Source: Adlercreutzia shanghongiae (lineage in GTDB: Bacteria > Actinomycetota > Coriobacteriia > Coriobacteriales > Eggerthellaceae). Taken from it: a stretch of 64,000 nt of DNA. Below, in pieces: positions 52,350-60,665 of the stretch. Positions within the stretch are counted from its first letter, which is position 1. The number at the start of each line of letters is the position of its first letter. The stretch is taken from positions 1 through 64,000 of the forward strand of contig NZ_JAYMFI010000009.1 of the NCBI RefSeq assembly GCF_035830635.1, given 5' to 3'. The position numbers and the translations under genes were made by a program. Under the pieces are notes generated by a model, which worked only from the letters and a program-made list of their open reading frames with translations, was not told where the DNA came from and did no database searches.

Positions 52350-53165
52350 ATGGAGCTTGTCAACACCCACTGCCACTGCGTCTATTCCGGCCACGGCATC
52401 GGTACGATCGCCGAGTATGCCGACGCCGCTGCGGCCGCCGGCCTTTCCACCCTCGCCTTCACCGAGCACTTCCCGCTCTCGCCGGTCTTCGACCCGGACG
52501 AGTACCTTTCCATGACGCCGGCGAATGTGGACGCCTATCTGGCCGAGATCGAGGCGGCGCGCGCCAGGCACCCACAGATCGAGTTCGTCACGGGAACGGA
52601 GATGGATTATCTCGGCTCTTTGGAAGACCGCGCCATCACCGACGAGGCGTTGGCTCCCTTCCGCTTCCGGCTGCTCTCGGTGCACTTCATCGACGGCTGG
52701 GCCTTCGACGACCCGGCCCAGCGCGACCGGTGGGAGGAGCCCGGCGCTCCTGACGCCATCTGGCGGCGCTACGGCGAGCTGTGGTGCGAGGCGGCCTCGA
52801 ATGCGCACGCGCCCTACGACGCCATGAGCCACCCCGACCTCGCGAAGAAGTTCGGCTACTACCCGAGTTTCAAGGTGCAGAGGCTCTACGACGAGATGGC
52901 CGAGGCGGCGCGCGCCGGCGGCCGCATGGTGGAGGTGAACACGTCGGGGGGCTACTACGCCTGCGCCGAGATGTTCCCGGCCCCGGCCCTGCTTTCCGCG
53001 TTCTGCCGCGCCGGCGTCCCCTGCACGGTGGGCTGCGATTCCCACGACCCGGCCAACGTCGCCCGCGATATCGAGCGCGCCTACCGGCTCATGTACGAGG
53101 CGGGCTACAGAAGCGTTACCGTACCGACAGCCTCGGGCGACCGTCGAAGCATTACCATCGAGTAG
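52350..53165 (+). CDS. PHP-domain phosphohydrolase, probable histidinol-phosphatase type
   Basis: This 271-residue PHP metallo-hydrolase has metal-binding motifs NTHCHC (residues 5-10), FTEHFPL, GTEMDY, SVHFIDGW, MSHPDLAK, EVNTSG and GCDSHDP. The HisK/histidinol-phosphatase pattern fits best, but no his genes adjoin it, so a different phosphoester is possible. The ATG lies six bases after the cysteine desulfurase stop, and GGTAGGAAG overlaps that stop. Confidence 0.85.
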   Translation: MELVNTHCHCVYSGHGIGTIAEYADAAAAAGLSTLAFTEHFPLSPVFDPDEYLSMTPANVDAYLAEIEAARARHPQIEFVTGTEMDYLGSLEDRAITDEALAPFRFRLLSVHFIDGWAFDDPAQRDRWEEPGAPDAIWRRYGELWCEAASNAHAPYDAMSHPDLAKKFGYYPSFKVQRLYDEMAEAARAGGRMVEVNTSGGYYACAEMFPAPALLSAFCRAGVPCTVGCDSHDPANVARDIERAYRLMYEAGYRSVTVPTASGDRRSITIE

Positions 53166-53216
53166 GGCGCGCCCGCGCCGGACGCGCCGATTCGTTCGAA
53201 GAAAGAAGCTGATCTC

Positions 53217-54125
53217 ATGGGACTTTTCAACAAGGGCGACAAGGCCAAGACGGAGGCCCTTTCCAAGCGGGGCGAGTCGCATCTCGCGCCGCGTGCGTTC
53301 AATATGACCATCGGCGCTTTGGAAAAGGCGCTGTTCAAGGAATTTCCGGCTGAAGATGCCGAAGCCTGGGACCGCACCGGCATAACGGTGGGGGAGCGCT
53401 CGCTGCCGGTGAAGCGGGTGGCTGTGGCGCTGGATGCCACGCCGGAAGCCGTGGCCCGTGCCGCTGAGGCCGGCGCCAACGTGCTGCTCACGCACCATCC
53501 CGCCTTCCTCGATGCCCCCGACGCCTTCGCCCCCGAGGCGAGCGCCCTCCAAAGCTCCGGGGCCGTCGTGTGGGCGGCCGTCCGCCACCAGGTGGCGCTC
53601 ATGGATTTCCACACGGCCCTCGATGTGAGCCCGGCGGCGGCTCGCGTGCTTCCCGGCATGCTCGGCCTCAAGTTCGCCTTGCGCTTCGCCGAGCCGCTCG
53701 CGGGATCGCGTCGCAAGGGCTATGGCCAAATTTGCGACGTGCCCGACAACGACGGCGAGCCCGAGACCCTCGCGCGTCTGGCCGCCCGCTGCCTGGCCGT
53801 GTTCGGTCGCGCGCCGCGCGTGTGGGGCGCCCCCGATGCGCCTGTGCGCCGCGTGGTGTGCGCCACCGGCTCCGCGTCGAGCCTCGCCCCGGCGCTCGTG
53901 GCCGCCGGCGCCGACGCCGTAATTTGCGGCGAGATGAAGTACCACATCGCCCTCGAGCTTGCTGCGGCCGGCGTCGCCGTCATCGAGCTGGGCCATGACG
54001 TGAGCGAGCTGCCGCTGACCGCCGTTCTCGCCGAGGCCCTTGCCCGCGTCGGCGTTCCCGCCGAGGCTGTCACGCTGATCGACCAGTCCGACAACTGGTG
54101 GACGCCGGAGGCCGTCCGCGTCTAG
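53217..54125 (+). CDS. Nif3-like dinuclear metal protein
   Basis: This 302-residue NIF3 family protein (also called GTP cyclohydrolase 1 type 2) has the metal-site motif LLTHHPAF (about 90-97), a HTALDV second motif and GEMKYH/ELGHDVSE near the C-terminus. A charged 30-residue N-terminal extension precedes the domain, and an in-frame ATG at 53306 would remove it. Family function is still unsettled. It is followed directly by the zinc-ribbon gene, an arrangement common in Gram-positive bacteria. Confidence 0.87.
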   Translation: MGLFNKGDKAKTEALSKRGESHLAPRAFNMTIGALEKALFKEFPAEDAEAWDRTGITVGERSLPVKRVAVALDATPEAVARAAEAGANVLLTHHPAFLDAPDAFAPEASALQSSGAVVWAAVRHQVALMDFHTALDVSPAAARVLPGMLGLKFALRFAEPLAGSRRKGYGQICDVPDNDGEPETLARLAARCLAVFGRAPRVWGAPDAPVRRVVCATGSASSLAPALVAAGADAVICGEMKYHIALELAAAGVAVIELGHDVSELPLTAVLAEALARVGVPAEAVTLIDQSDNWWTPEAVRV

Positions 54126-54214
54126 CCCCGTAGTTTTTTCCCAATGTCCCCCACATGGTCTGCGTTTTCGCCTATTATTGTCAGGGAGAAAACAGAGATC
54201 GAAAGTGAGGTTTC

Positions 54215-54931
54215 ATGGAAGCTACGCGCGAAGACATCGAAGGCCTGTTCGAGCTGCAGCGCATCGATCTCGAGGTCAAGCGTCTGACCAAGGAGCTCGA
54301 TGAGCTGCCCCAGCGCGGCATCATCGTGGCCGCCCGCGAGAAGAAGGCTGCCATCGAGGCCAAGGCCGAGAAGGTCGCCGAGCTCAAGCGCGCCACCTCC
54401 AAGAAAATCACCCGCATCGATGACGAGGACGCCTCGCTTGCCAAGAAGGAGGCCGGCGTCCAGGCCGCCATCGATGCCGCTCACGGCGACTTCCGCAACG
54501 TGGAGGCCCGCACCAAGGAGCTCGCCGGCATCGTGCGCCGCCGCGCCACCATTGCCGAGGACCGCGCCGCCGTGGCCGCCGAGCTGGACAAGATCGGTGC
54601 CATGGAGGCCCAGATCGGGCTCGCTCTGGAGGAAGTCGAGGCCAAAGAGCAGCAGGCCATCGACTCGTTCCAGAAGCAAGGGGGCGACTTGAAGCTCGCC
54701 ATCGCGAAGCTGGAGGCGGGCCGCGGCCAGGTAGAGGCGAAGGTGAGCCCCGAGCTTGCGAAGATTTACGGCCGCACGGCCGCTCGCTCCGGCGTGGCCA
54801 TCGCCGTGCTCGACGGCAACCGTTGCGGTGCGTGCCGCACGGCCATCGACGGCGGCCGCCTCATCGACCTGCGCAGCCAGGCGCCGCTGGGAATGTGCCC
54901 CTCGTGCAAGCGTTTGCTGGTGATCGCATAA
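54215..54931 (+). CDS. coiled-coil zinc-ribbon protein (DUF164/CT398 type)
   Basis: The 238 residues form a long antiparallel coiled coil (about 1-190, rich in Glu, Lys and Ala) and a C-terminal zinc ribbon with CGAC (about 205-208) and CPSC (about 228-231). It is related to chlamydial CT398 and mycobacterial homologues and is often found beside Nif3, as here. Its biochemical role is unknown. GAAAGTGAGG precedes the ATG at 54215. Confidence 0.87.
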   Translation: MEATREDIEGLFELQRIDLEVKRLTKELDELPQRGIIVAAREKKAAIEAKAEKVAELKRATSKKITRIDDEDASLAKKEAGVQAAIDAAHGDFRNVEARTKELAGIVRRRATIAEDRAAVAAELDKIGAMEAQIGLALEEVEAKEQQAIDSFQKQGGDLKLAIAKLEAGRGQVEAKVSPELAKIYGRTAARSGVAIAVLDGNRCGACRTAIDGGRLIDLRSQAPLGMCPSCKRLLVIA

Positions 54932-54937
54932 TTTTTG

Positions 54938-54967
54938 TTGCCCCGCCGGCGCGCGCTGTGCTATAGT
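54938..54967 (+). promoter_or_regulatory. promoter of rpmB
   Basis: TTGCCC (54938-54943), 18 bases, TATAGT (54962-54967), about 50 bases before the start codon. Confidence 0.7.
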
Positions 54968-55017
54968 TGGCGAGCTGTGTCCAAAACGAAACAACAAGCA
55001 CTACGGAGTTGATATCA

Positions 55018-55209
55018 ATGTCGAAGGTTTGCGAAGTTTGCGGTAAGCACCCGGTTGCCGGTCGTAGCATCAGCCACTCCCACCGCGTGTCCAACCGCGT
55101 GTTCCGTCCCAACATCCAGAAGATCACCATCCGCGACGCGAAGGGCCATGTCCGTCGCGCCAACGTGTGCACCTCCTGCATGAAGGCCGGCAAGGTCGAG
55201 CGCGCTTAG
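55018..55209 (+). CDS. rpmB: 50S ribosomal protein L28
   Basis: This 63-residue protein begins MSKVCEVCGKHPV and has two CxxC pairs (residues 5-8 and near 55-58), so it is the zinc-binding form of L28. Conserved RSISHSHRVSNR, then RVFRPN, are present. The ATG at 55018 follows ACGGAGTTG; the frame is open further upstream but without support. Confidence 0.97.
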   Translation: MSKVCEVCGKHPVAGRSISHSHRVSNRVFRPNIQKITIRDAKGHVRRANVCTSCMKAGKVERA

Positions 55210-55212
55210 TGT

Positions 55213-55402
55213 TTCGCTCGTCCTGACGGACAAGCGAATCTGCCGACGCTGCGAAGCCCTCTCGTCGCCCAGCTGCTCGTTCCAAAGTTTTTTCACGTAC
55301 CGAAGTACGCTACAAAAACTTTTCACGGCATCTGAACGACGAGAGGGCTTCTCGCTGACTTTACCAACCAGGTAATTTGAAAGCCCGCAAAGCGGGCTTT
55401 TT
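55213..55402 (+). terminator. long hairpins and terminator after rpmB
   Basis: An 11-bp stem with one mismatch lies at 55213-55238. A large hairpin follows, with a perfect 15-bp outer stem GAAGCCCTCTCGTCG (55253-55267) pairing with 55337-55351 and an inner AAAGTTTTT/AAAAACTTT stem. The terminator proper is AAGCCCGC-AAA-GCGGGCTT (55381-55399) running into TTTTTC. The long hairpin might stabilise the rpmB mRNA. Confidence 0.8.
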
Positions 55403-55426
55403 CGCATTAGGCTTCTAAACAAGATG

Positions 55427-55550
55427 TCGCGGATGGCGACGGGGCGTGCCCGCGCGCAGGTTGCGCAGCGAACGGAACAGTCCACTGGACTGTTCCGCCG
55501 AGCGAGCCATTGCTTGAGCACGGGTCGTCCCGCCGCACTCCGCCATCCGC
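55427..55550 (+). repeat. structured interspersed repeat, copy E
   Basis: The outer stem GGATGGCG (near 55431) pairs with CGCCATCC (near 55543). The loops GGTTGCGCAGCGAAC and GCCGAGCGAGCCATTGCTTG are the same as in copy D2. The central hairpin GGAACAGTCC (55474-55483) pairs with GGACTGTTCC (55487-55496); relative to D2 one A-T pair has become G-C. It lies between rpmB and the Asp23 gene. Confidence 0.85.
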
Positions 55551-55665
55551 CCCAGGCGTTTATGGAATATGCCAGACTGTCAACTCGGGGTAAGGGCTCC
55601 GCGTGCGCGCTTGCGCTATACTTCTCTCGATTGTGTTTGCAAAGCTCAGCGGAAAGGAATCTCCC

Positions 55666-56013
55666 ATGAGTTCAACGATACCCGGCAACCTTCACGTTGC
55701 CAACGACGTGCTAGCCGACTTGGTCGGCAACGCCGCCATGGAATGCTACGGCGTGGTCGGGGTGTGCGCCCCTAACGCCGCTGACGGCATCGCCAAGATT
55801 CTGCCCGCCTCCCGCCTGCGCCGCGGCGTGGTGGTCAACTCCCTGGAGGAGGGCGTGCACGTCGACCTCTACATCGTCGTGGAGTACGGCACCAATATCG
55901 CCACGGTCTCCCGCAACCTCATCGACCAGGTCAGCTTCGCGTTGAAAGAGTACGCTCGCGTGCCCCTGGCCGGTGTGGATGTGCACGTCATGGATGTCAA
56001 GGTGCGCCGCTAA
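55666..56013 (+). CDS. Asp23/Gls24 family envelope-stress-type protein
   Basis: This 115-residue protein starts at the ATG at 55666 after GGAAAGGAA; an earlier in-frame ATG at 55603 would add an unrelated peptide. VANDVLADLVGNAAMECYGVVGV and VDVHVMDVKV are typical of the small Asp23 proteins encoded just before the DAK-type fatty acid kinase gene fakA, as here. Its function is probably structural or membrane-associated and is not established. Confidence 0.9.
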   Translation: MSSTIPGNLHVANDVLADLVGNAAMECYGVVGVCAPNAADGIAKILPASRLRRGVVVNSLEEGVHVDLYIVVEYGTNIATVSRNLIDQVSFALKEYARVPLAGVDVHVMDVKVRR

Positions 56014-56082
56014 GGCCCATCGAGCGATAGGCGCAGGCCGCAGTATGCGGCTGCATCGCCCCTGAAGGAGAATTTATCCCAT

Positions 56083-57717
56083 ATGTCTACTACGACCTTT
56101 TCTTCCAGCAACATCCTGAACGCCGTGGCCGCCGCCGCCAAGGTCCTCGACGAGCGCAAAGAGGAAGTGAACCGCCTGAACGTGTTCCCCGTGCCGGATG
56201 GCGACACAGGTACGAACATGTCGCTGACCATCCAGTCGGTGGTGAGCAATGTGGCGAATCTTCCTATCGGCGCCTCGGGGGCCGAGATTCGCAAGGCCGT
56301 TACCACCGGCGCGCTCATGGGCGCCCGCGGCAACTCCGGCGTGATCACCTCCCAGATCCTGCGAGGGCTCTGCGAGGGCAGCCATCATTTCGAGGAGTTC
56401 GACACCGAATCGGTGGCCACCGCCTTCGACCGCGCCCGCGAAGTGGCCTTCCAGGCGGTGCGCAAGCCCGTGGAGGGCACGATCCTCACAGTGCTGCGCG
56501 ATGCGGCTGCCGCTGCCAAGACCGCGGCGGACGAGGGGCTCGACACGCCGGCGGCCCTGGATGCCATCGTGGCCGAGGCCTACGCTTCGGTGCAGCGCAC
56601 TCCCGATCTTCTGCCGGTGCTCAAGGAGCACGGCGTGGTGGACGCCGGCGGTTTCGGCCTGGCGATTCTGTTCGACGCCTTCACGGCGGCCTTGCTGGGA
56701 CGTTCCGGCACCATGGTCGACGAGATGTCGTTTGTGCGCGGCAGCCATCCGAAGGTGGAAATCGAGCAGGTGAACGACTGGGAGGGCTCTCAGTACCGCT
56801 ACTGCAACGAGTTTCTGGTCGATTCCGACACCCTCGACAAGGACGCGGCGCTGGAGTTCCTCTCCACCATGGGCGACTGCGAGCTGTGCGTGGGCGAGGT
56901 GCCGAAGTTCAAGGTGCACGTGCACTCCGACCATCCCGACCAGGTGCTGAAGTACTTCCTCGACCAGGGTCAGGTCTCCGAGGTGTTCATCCATAACATG
57001 CAGATCCAGTCCGCCGAGCGCAACGAGAAGCTCGCCGCCGAGGAGGAGGCCGAGCGCAAGCCTCTGGGCTTCGTGGCCGTCGCGGCCGGCTCCGGCCAGG
57101 CCGATATCTTGAAGAGCCTGGGCGTGGACGTGGTCGTTTCCGGCGGCCAGACCATGAATCCCTCTACGAAGGATTTGCTCGATGCCGCCGCCTCGGTGAG
57201 AGCTGACGCGGTCATCATCCTGCCGAACAACTCCAACATCGTCATGGCCGCCAACTCCGCCGCCGAGCTTTCCGAGTCGCCGTGCGCCGTGGTGCCCACC
57301 AAGTCGGTGCCCCAGGCCTTCTCGGCTCTGTTCGCGGTGGATGTGAACGCGTCTCTGGAAACGAACGTCGAGGAGATGACCGAGGCCGCCGCTGCCGTGA
57401 AGACCGGCGAGGTCACCTGGGCCACGCGCGATTCCAAAGACGCCGAGGGCAATCCCATCGCCGAGGGCGACGTCATCGGCATCGCCGACGGCTCCATCGA
57501 GGCGGTGGACGACTCCATCGACGGCGCGGTGCTGACGCTGCTCGGCAAGATGGACGCCGAGGACGCCGACACCTGCACTATTCTGGCCGGCGAGGGCTAC
57601 TCCGACGAGGACCTCGAGGCGCTTGTGGCCGAGATCGAGGCTGTCTACGACGAGCTGGAAGTTGACGCCCAACGCGGTGAGCAGCCCCTTTATCCCATCG
57701 TATTCTCCGTGGAATAG
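56083..57717 (+). CDS. fakA: fatty acid kinase catalytic subunit
   Basis: The 544 residues comprise a DhaL-type ATP-binding domain (about 1-200) with VPDGDTGTNM and GARGNSGVI, a middle domain, and a DAK-like C-terminal domain. FakA phosphorylates exogenous fatty acids held by a FakB (DegV) protein for use in phospholipid synthesis. No fakB is in the window. The gene follows the Asp23 gene in the same direction, the standard pairing. GAAGGAG precedes the ATG. This links with plsY, which uses the resulting acyl-phosphate. Confidence 0.9.
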   Translation: MSTTTFSSSNILNAVAAAAKVLDERKEEVNRLNVFPVPDGDTGTNMSLTIQSVVSNVANLPIGASGAEIRKAVTTGALMGARGNSGVITSQILRGLCEGSHHFEEFDTESVATAFDRAREVAFQAVRKPVEGTILTVLRDAAAAAKTAADEGLDTPAALDAIVAEAYASVQRTPDLLPVLKEHGVVDAGGFGLAILFDAFTAALLGRSGTMVDEMSFVRGSHPKVEIEQVNDWEGSQYRYCNEFLVDSDTLDKDAALEFLSTMGDCELCVGEVPKFKVHVHSDHPDQVLKYFLDQGQVSEVFIHNMQIQSAERNEKLAAEEEAERKPLGFVAVAAGSGQADILKSLGVDVVVSGGQTMNPSTKDLLDAAASVRADAVIILPNNSNIVMAANSAAELSESPCAVVPTKSVPQAFSALFAVDVNASLETNVEEMTEAAAAVKTGEVTWATRDSKDAEGNPIAEGDVIGIADGSIEAVDDSIDGAVLTLLGKMDAEDADTCTILAGEGYSDEDLEALVAEIEAVYDELEVDAQRGEQPLYPIVFSVE

Positions 57718-57842
57718 TTTCCTTATTCCACGGAGCGATGCTGCGGCTCCGACAGGCACCTGATCTGACCCCTTGTTTCGCACACGGCGTTGGCCTTAGC
57801 CAACTTGGTGCGAAGGCGGGGCCATATCAGGCACCTGTCGGA
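57705..57842 (+). other. hairpin at the fakA end and a long branched hairpin before recG
   Basis: CTCCGTGGAATA (57705-57716, across the fakA stop) pairs perfectly with TATTCCACGGAG (57724-57735). A second, larger structure spans 57748-57842: an outer TCCGACAGG-type stem with a 2x2 internal loop, then TTCGCAC/GTGCGAA and GTTGGC/GCCAAC stems. No T run follows, so it may be a structured leader or a mobile palindrome. There is no gene in this 189-base gap. Confidence 0.7.
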
Positions 57843-57906
57843 CCCTCGCTGACTTCCTTGGGCGCGTCCCTCTGACAAAACGATGTATTAATTTGAGGAA
57901 AGATAA

Positions 57907-60087
57907 GTGATCGATCGCGTAAAGGCAACGCTGGCGCTTGACGAGCCGGTCTCGCGGGTTAAGCTCGTGAGTCCGGCTCGTTCTCGTGCGCTGGAGAAGC
58001 TCGGCGTGCGCACGCTGCGCGATTTGGTGACTCATTTCCCGCGGTCCTACATTGACTTGTCGCGGGTGGAAACCTGCGCCGGCGCGCGCATCGGCGAGGC
58101 TTGCACCATTCGCGGCGCCGTACACGAGATCAAGCTGAAGAAGCCCAAGCGCAACCTGTCGCTCGTGGAGATCGCGCTGGTAGACGCCACGGGCGTTCTC
58201 ATGGTCACGTGCTTTCGCCAGCCCTGGCTCATGGACCAGATTGCGGCCGGCGACTCCGTGGCCGTTTCGGGGAAGGTGACCTTCGATTACGGCTACAAGC
58301 GCATGACCAACCCGTTCATCGAGGTGCTTGGGGACGGGCAGGAGGCTACAGGATCGGTGGTGCCGGTGCACCCGGCCACCGAGAAGCTCTCGGCCGCCTG
58401 GGTGCGCCGCATCGTGGCCAACGGGCTGGCCGCCTCCGAGGGCTGCTTCGACCCGTTGCCCTTGGGGCTGCGCTTGCGCTATCGCCTCATGGGGCGCGAC
58501 AGGGCTCTGCATGCCATCCATTTCCCGCACACCATGGCCGAGGCCGACGAGGCTCGCCGGCGCCTCGTCTACGAGGAGCTGCTGTATCTGGAGCTGTTCC
58601 TCATGCAGGAAGGGGCCGCTCGCGCGGCGGGCCACAATCCCCACGCTCATGTGACTGACGGGCCGCGCCTGGCCGCTTTCGCCGCGGGGCTTCCCTTCGA
58701 GCTTACCGGCGAGCAGCAGCAGGCGCGGGATGAGATTCTCGCCGCCATGGCCGCGCCTTCGGTGGCCAATCACATGCTTTTGGGAGATGTGGGCACGGGC
58801 AAGACCGTTGTGGCGGGCCATGCCCTGGCGGCAGCGGCCGATACGGGAGGCCAGGCGATGCTTCTGGCCCCCACCGAGGTGCTCGCCCGCCAGCACATGG
58901 CGGGACTGGGGGAGCGCTTGGGGGCAGTCGGGGTGCGCTGCGCTCTGCTCACCGGCGCCACGCCCGCCGCCGAGCGCACCGAGCTCGTCGAGGGGTTCGC
59001 CTCGGGTGCCATCGACGTGCTCATCGGCACCCATGCCCTGCTGTCCGACGACGTGGCCCCGAGAAACCTCACGCTCGCCGTCATCGACGAGCAGCAGCGC
59101 TTCGGCGTGGACCAGCGGGCCCGTCTGCTCGAGAAGGGCGAGGCGCCCGATGCGCTGTACCTGACGGCCACGCCCATTCCCCGCACGCTGGCGCTCGCGC
59201 TCTACGGCAATCTCACGCTGTCCTACATCAAGCACCGCCCCCACGACAGCGCCCGGCGCGCCACCAAGGTGCTCGCCCGCGAGCAGCAGGGCGTTGCCTT
59301 CGACGCCGCGCGAGAGGCGCTCTCGCGCGGGGAGCAGGTCTTTGTCGTCTGCCCGCTGGTGGGCAAGGACTCCGAGGCGCGCGATGCGAAGGCCGCGGGG
59401 AAAGCGCCGGACGCCGATGCGGCGGGGGAGGAGTACCATCCGGCCGTGGCCATCGAGGACGAGGCCGACTACGGCGCCGACGATGTGACGGCGGCCACCC
59501 GCGAGGCGGAGATGCTGCAGCGCACCACCTTCGCCGATTGGTCGGTGGGGCTGCTTCACGGCGGCATGGGCACCGAGGCCAAGCGCGAGGTCATGGAGGC
59601 CTTCCGCGCCGGCGACATCCAGGTGCTCGTGGCCACGACGGTCATCGAGGTGGGCGTGGATGTTCCCAACGCCACGGTCATGATCGTGCAGGATGCCGAC
59701 CGCTTCGGCTTAGCCCAGCTGCACCAGCTGCGCGGGCGCGTGGGCCGTGGCGAGAAGACAGCCGAGGTGTTCCTCGTCTCTGCCTCCACCCGGGAGGAGT
59801 CTCTCGCGCGCCTGGCGGCCATGGAGAGCACCGATGACGGCTTCGAGCTGGCCGCCTTCGACTTGTCCCTGCGCCGGGAGGGCGATATCCTGGGGAATCG
59901 CCAGCACGGCGCAAGCGGGCTGAAGCTCGTGAATATCATGCGCGACGGCGCCGTCATCGAGGCCGCCCGCGCCGATGCCCAGGCGCTGCTGGAGACAGAC
60001 CCGATGCTGGAAGAGCCCGATCACAAGGCCCTCGCCCGCGAAGTCCGCCTCATGTTCGCCCGTGAATCAGCCGTTGTAGGAGGTTAA
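57907..60087 (+). CDS. recG: ATP-dependent DNA helicase RecG
   Basis: This 726-residue helicase reverses stalled replication forks. The N-terminal wedge domain (about 1-270) includes an OB fold. Walker A is GDVGTGKT (about 297-304), the helicase motifs include AAPTEVLA-like LLAPTEVLARQH, and TATPIPRT, and the C-terminal VGRG signature is present. Motif II reads DEQQRFGV where I would expect DEQHRFGV, an unusual change. The start is GTG at 57907, with AGGAAAG upstream. rsmD follows two bases after its stop. Confidence 0.94.
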   Translation: MIDRVKATLALDEPVSRVKLVSPARSRALEKLGVRTLRDLVTHFPRSYIDLSRVETCAGARIGEACTIRGAVHEIKLKKPKRNLSLVEIALVDATGVLMVTCFRQPWLMDQIAAGDSVAVSGKVTFDYGYKRMTNPFIEVLGDGQEATGSVVPVHPATEKLSAAWVRRIVANGLAASEGCFDPLPLGLRLRYRLMGRDRALHAIHFPHTMAEADEARRRLVYEELLYLELFLMQEGAARAAGHNPHAHVTDGPRLAAFAAGLPFELTGEQQQARDEILAAMAAPSVANHMLLGDVGTGKTVVAGHALAAAADTGGQAMLLAPTEVLARQHMAGLGERLGAVGVRCALLTGATPAAERTELVEGFASGAIDVLIGTHALLSDDVAPRNLTLAVIDEQQRFGVDQRARLLEKGEAPDALYLTATPIPRTLALALYGNLTLSYIKHRPHDSARRATKVLAREQQGVAFDAAREALSRGEQVFVVCPLVGKDSEARDAKAAGKAPDADAAGEEYHPAVAIEDEADYGADDVTAATREAEMLQRTTFADWSVGLLHGGMGTEAKREVMEAFRAGDIQVLVATTVIEVGVDVPNATVMIVQDADRFGLAQLHQLRGRVGRGEKTAEVFLVSASTREESLARLAAMESTDDGFELAAFDLSLRREGDILGNRQHGASGLKLVNIMRDGAVIEAARADAQALLETDPMLEEPDHKALAREVRLMFARESAVVGG

Positions 60088-60089
60088 GC

Positions 60090-60665
60090 ATGCGCATCAT
60101 TGCTGGAGAGTTTCGCGGACGGAAGCTCGATGCCCCTAAGGGCGACGGAACCCGCCCCACGATCGACCGCGTGCGCGAGTCGCTCATGAGCGCGCTCGTG
60201 TCCCTGCGCGGCGGCCTGGACGGCGCCGTGGTGCTGGATGCGTTCGCCGGATCGGGGGCTTTGGGCCTCGAGGCGCTTTCCCGCGGGGCTGATGTGGCCG
60301 TCTTCTGCGAGCGCGATCGGGACGCCGCCGCGGTCGTCGAGCGCAATATCGCCACGCTGCGCCTTGCGCGCGATAGGGCGCGCCTTATGCGCACAGATGT
60401 GCTCAAGCGCGGGGCTGTGGCCCCGGGGCGCCCCTTCGATCTCGTCTTCTTCGACCCGCCCTATGCCACCGACCCGGCCGAGGTCTTCGGACTCATTGCC
60501 CGGCTTTGCGATGCGGGCGCGCTCGCCGGCGACGTTATCGTGAGCTACGAGCACGACGCGGCCGACGACGATGCTGTGGCCGACCGCGCTGCCGCCGCGG
60601 GCTTCGGAATCGCCTCCCACCGCCGCTTCGGCGACACCTCCCTCGATCTTTTGGAGCGATTCTAG
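60090..60665 (+). CDS. rsmD: 16S rRNA (guanine(966)-N2)-methyltransferase
   Basis: This 191-residue SAM-dependent methyltransferase begins MRIIAGEFRGRKL, has the SAM motif LDAFAGSGALGLEAL (about 49-63) and the catalytic DPPY (about 127-130). recG-rsmD order is common. GTAGGAGG, overlapping the recG end, precedes the ATG. Its TAG overlaps the end of the convergent regulator gene, with no terminator between them. Confidence 0.94.
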   Translation: MRIIAGEFRGRKLDAPKGDGTRPTIDRVRESLMSALVSLRGGLDGAVVLDAFAGSGALGLEALSRGADVAVFCERDRDAAAVVERNIATLRLARDRARLMRTDVLKRGAVAPGRPFDLVFFDPPYATDPAEVFGLIARLCDAGALAGDVIVSYEHDAADDDAVADRAAAAGFGIASHRRFGDTSLDLLERF

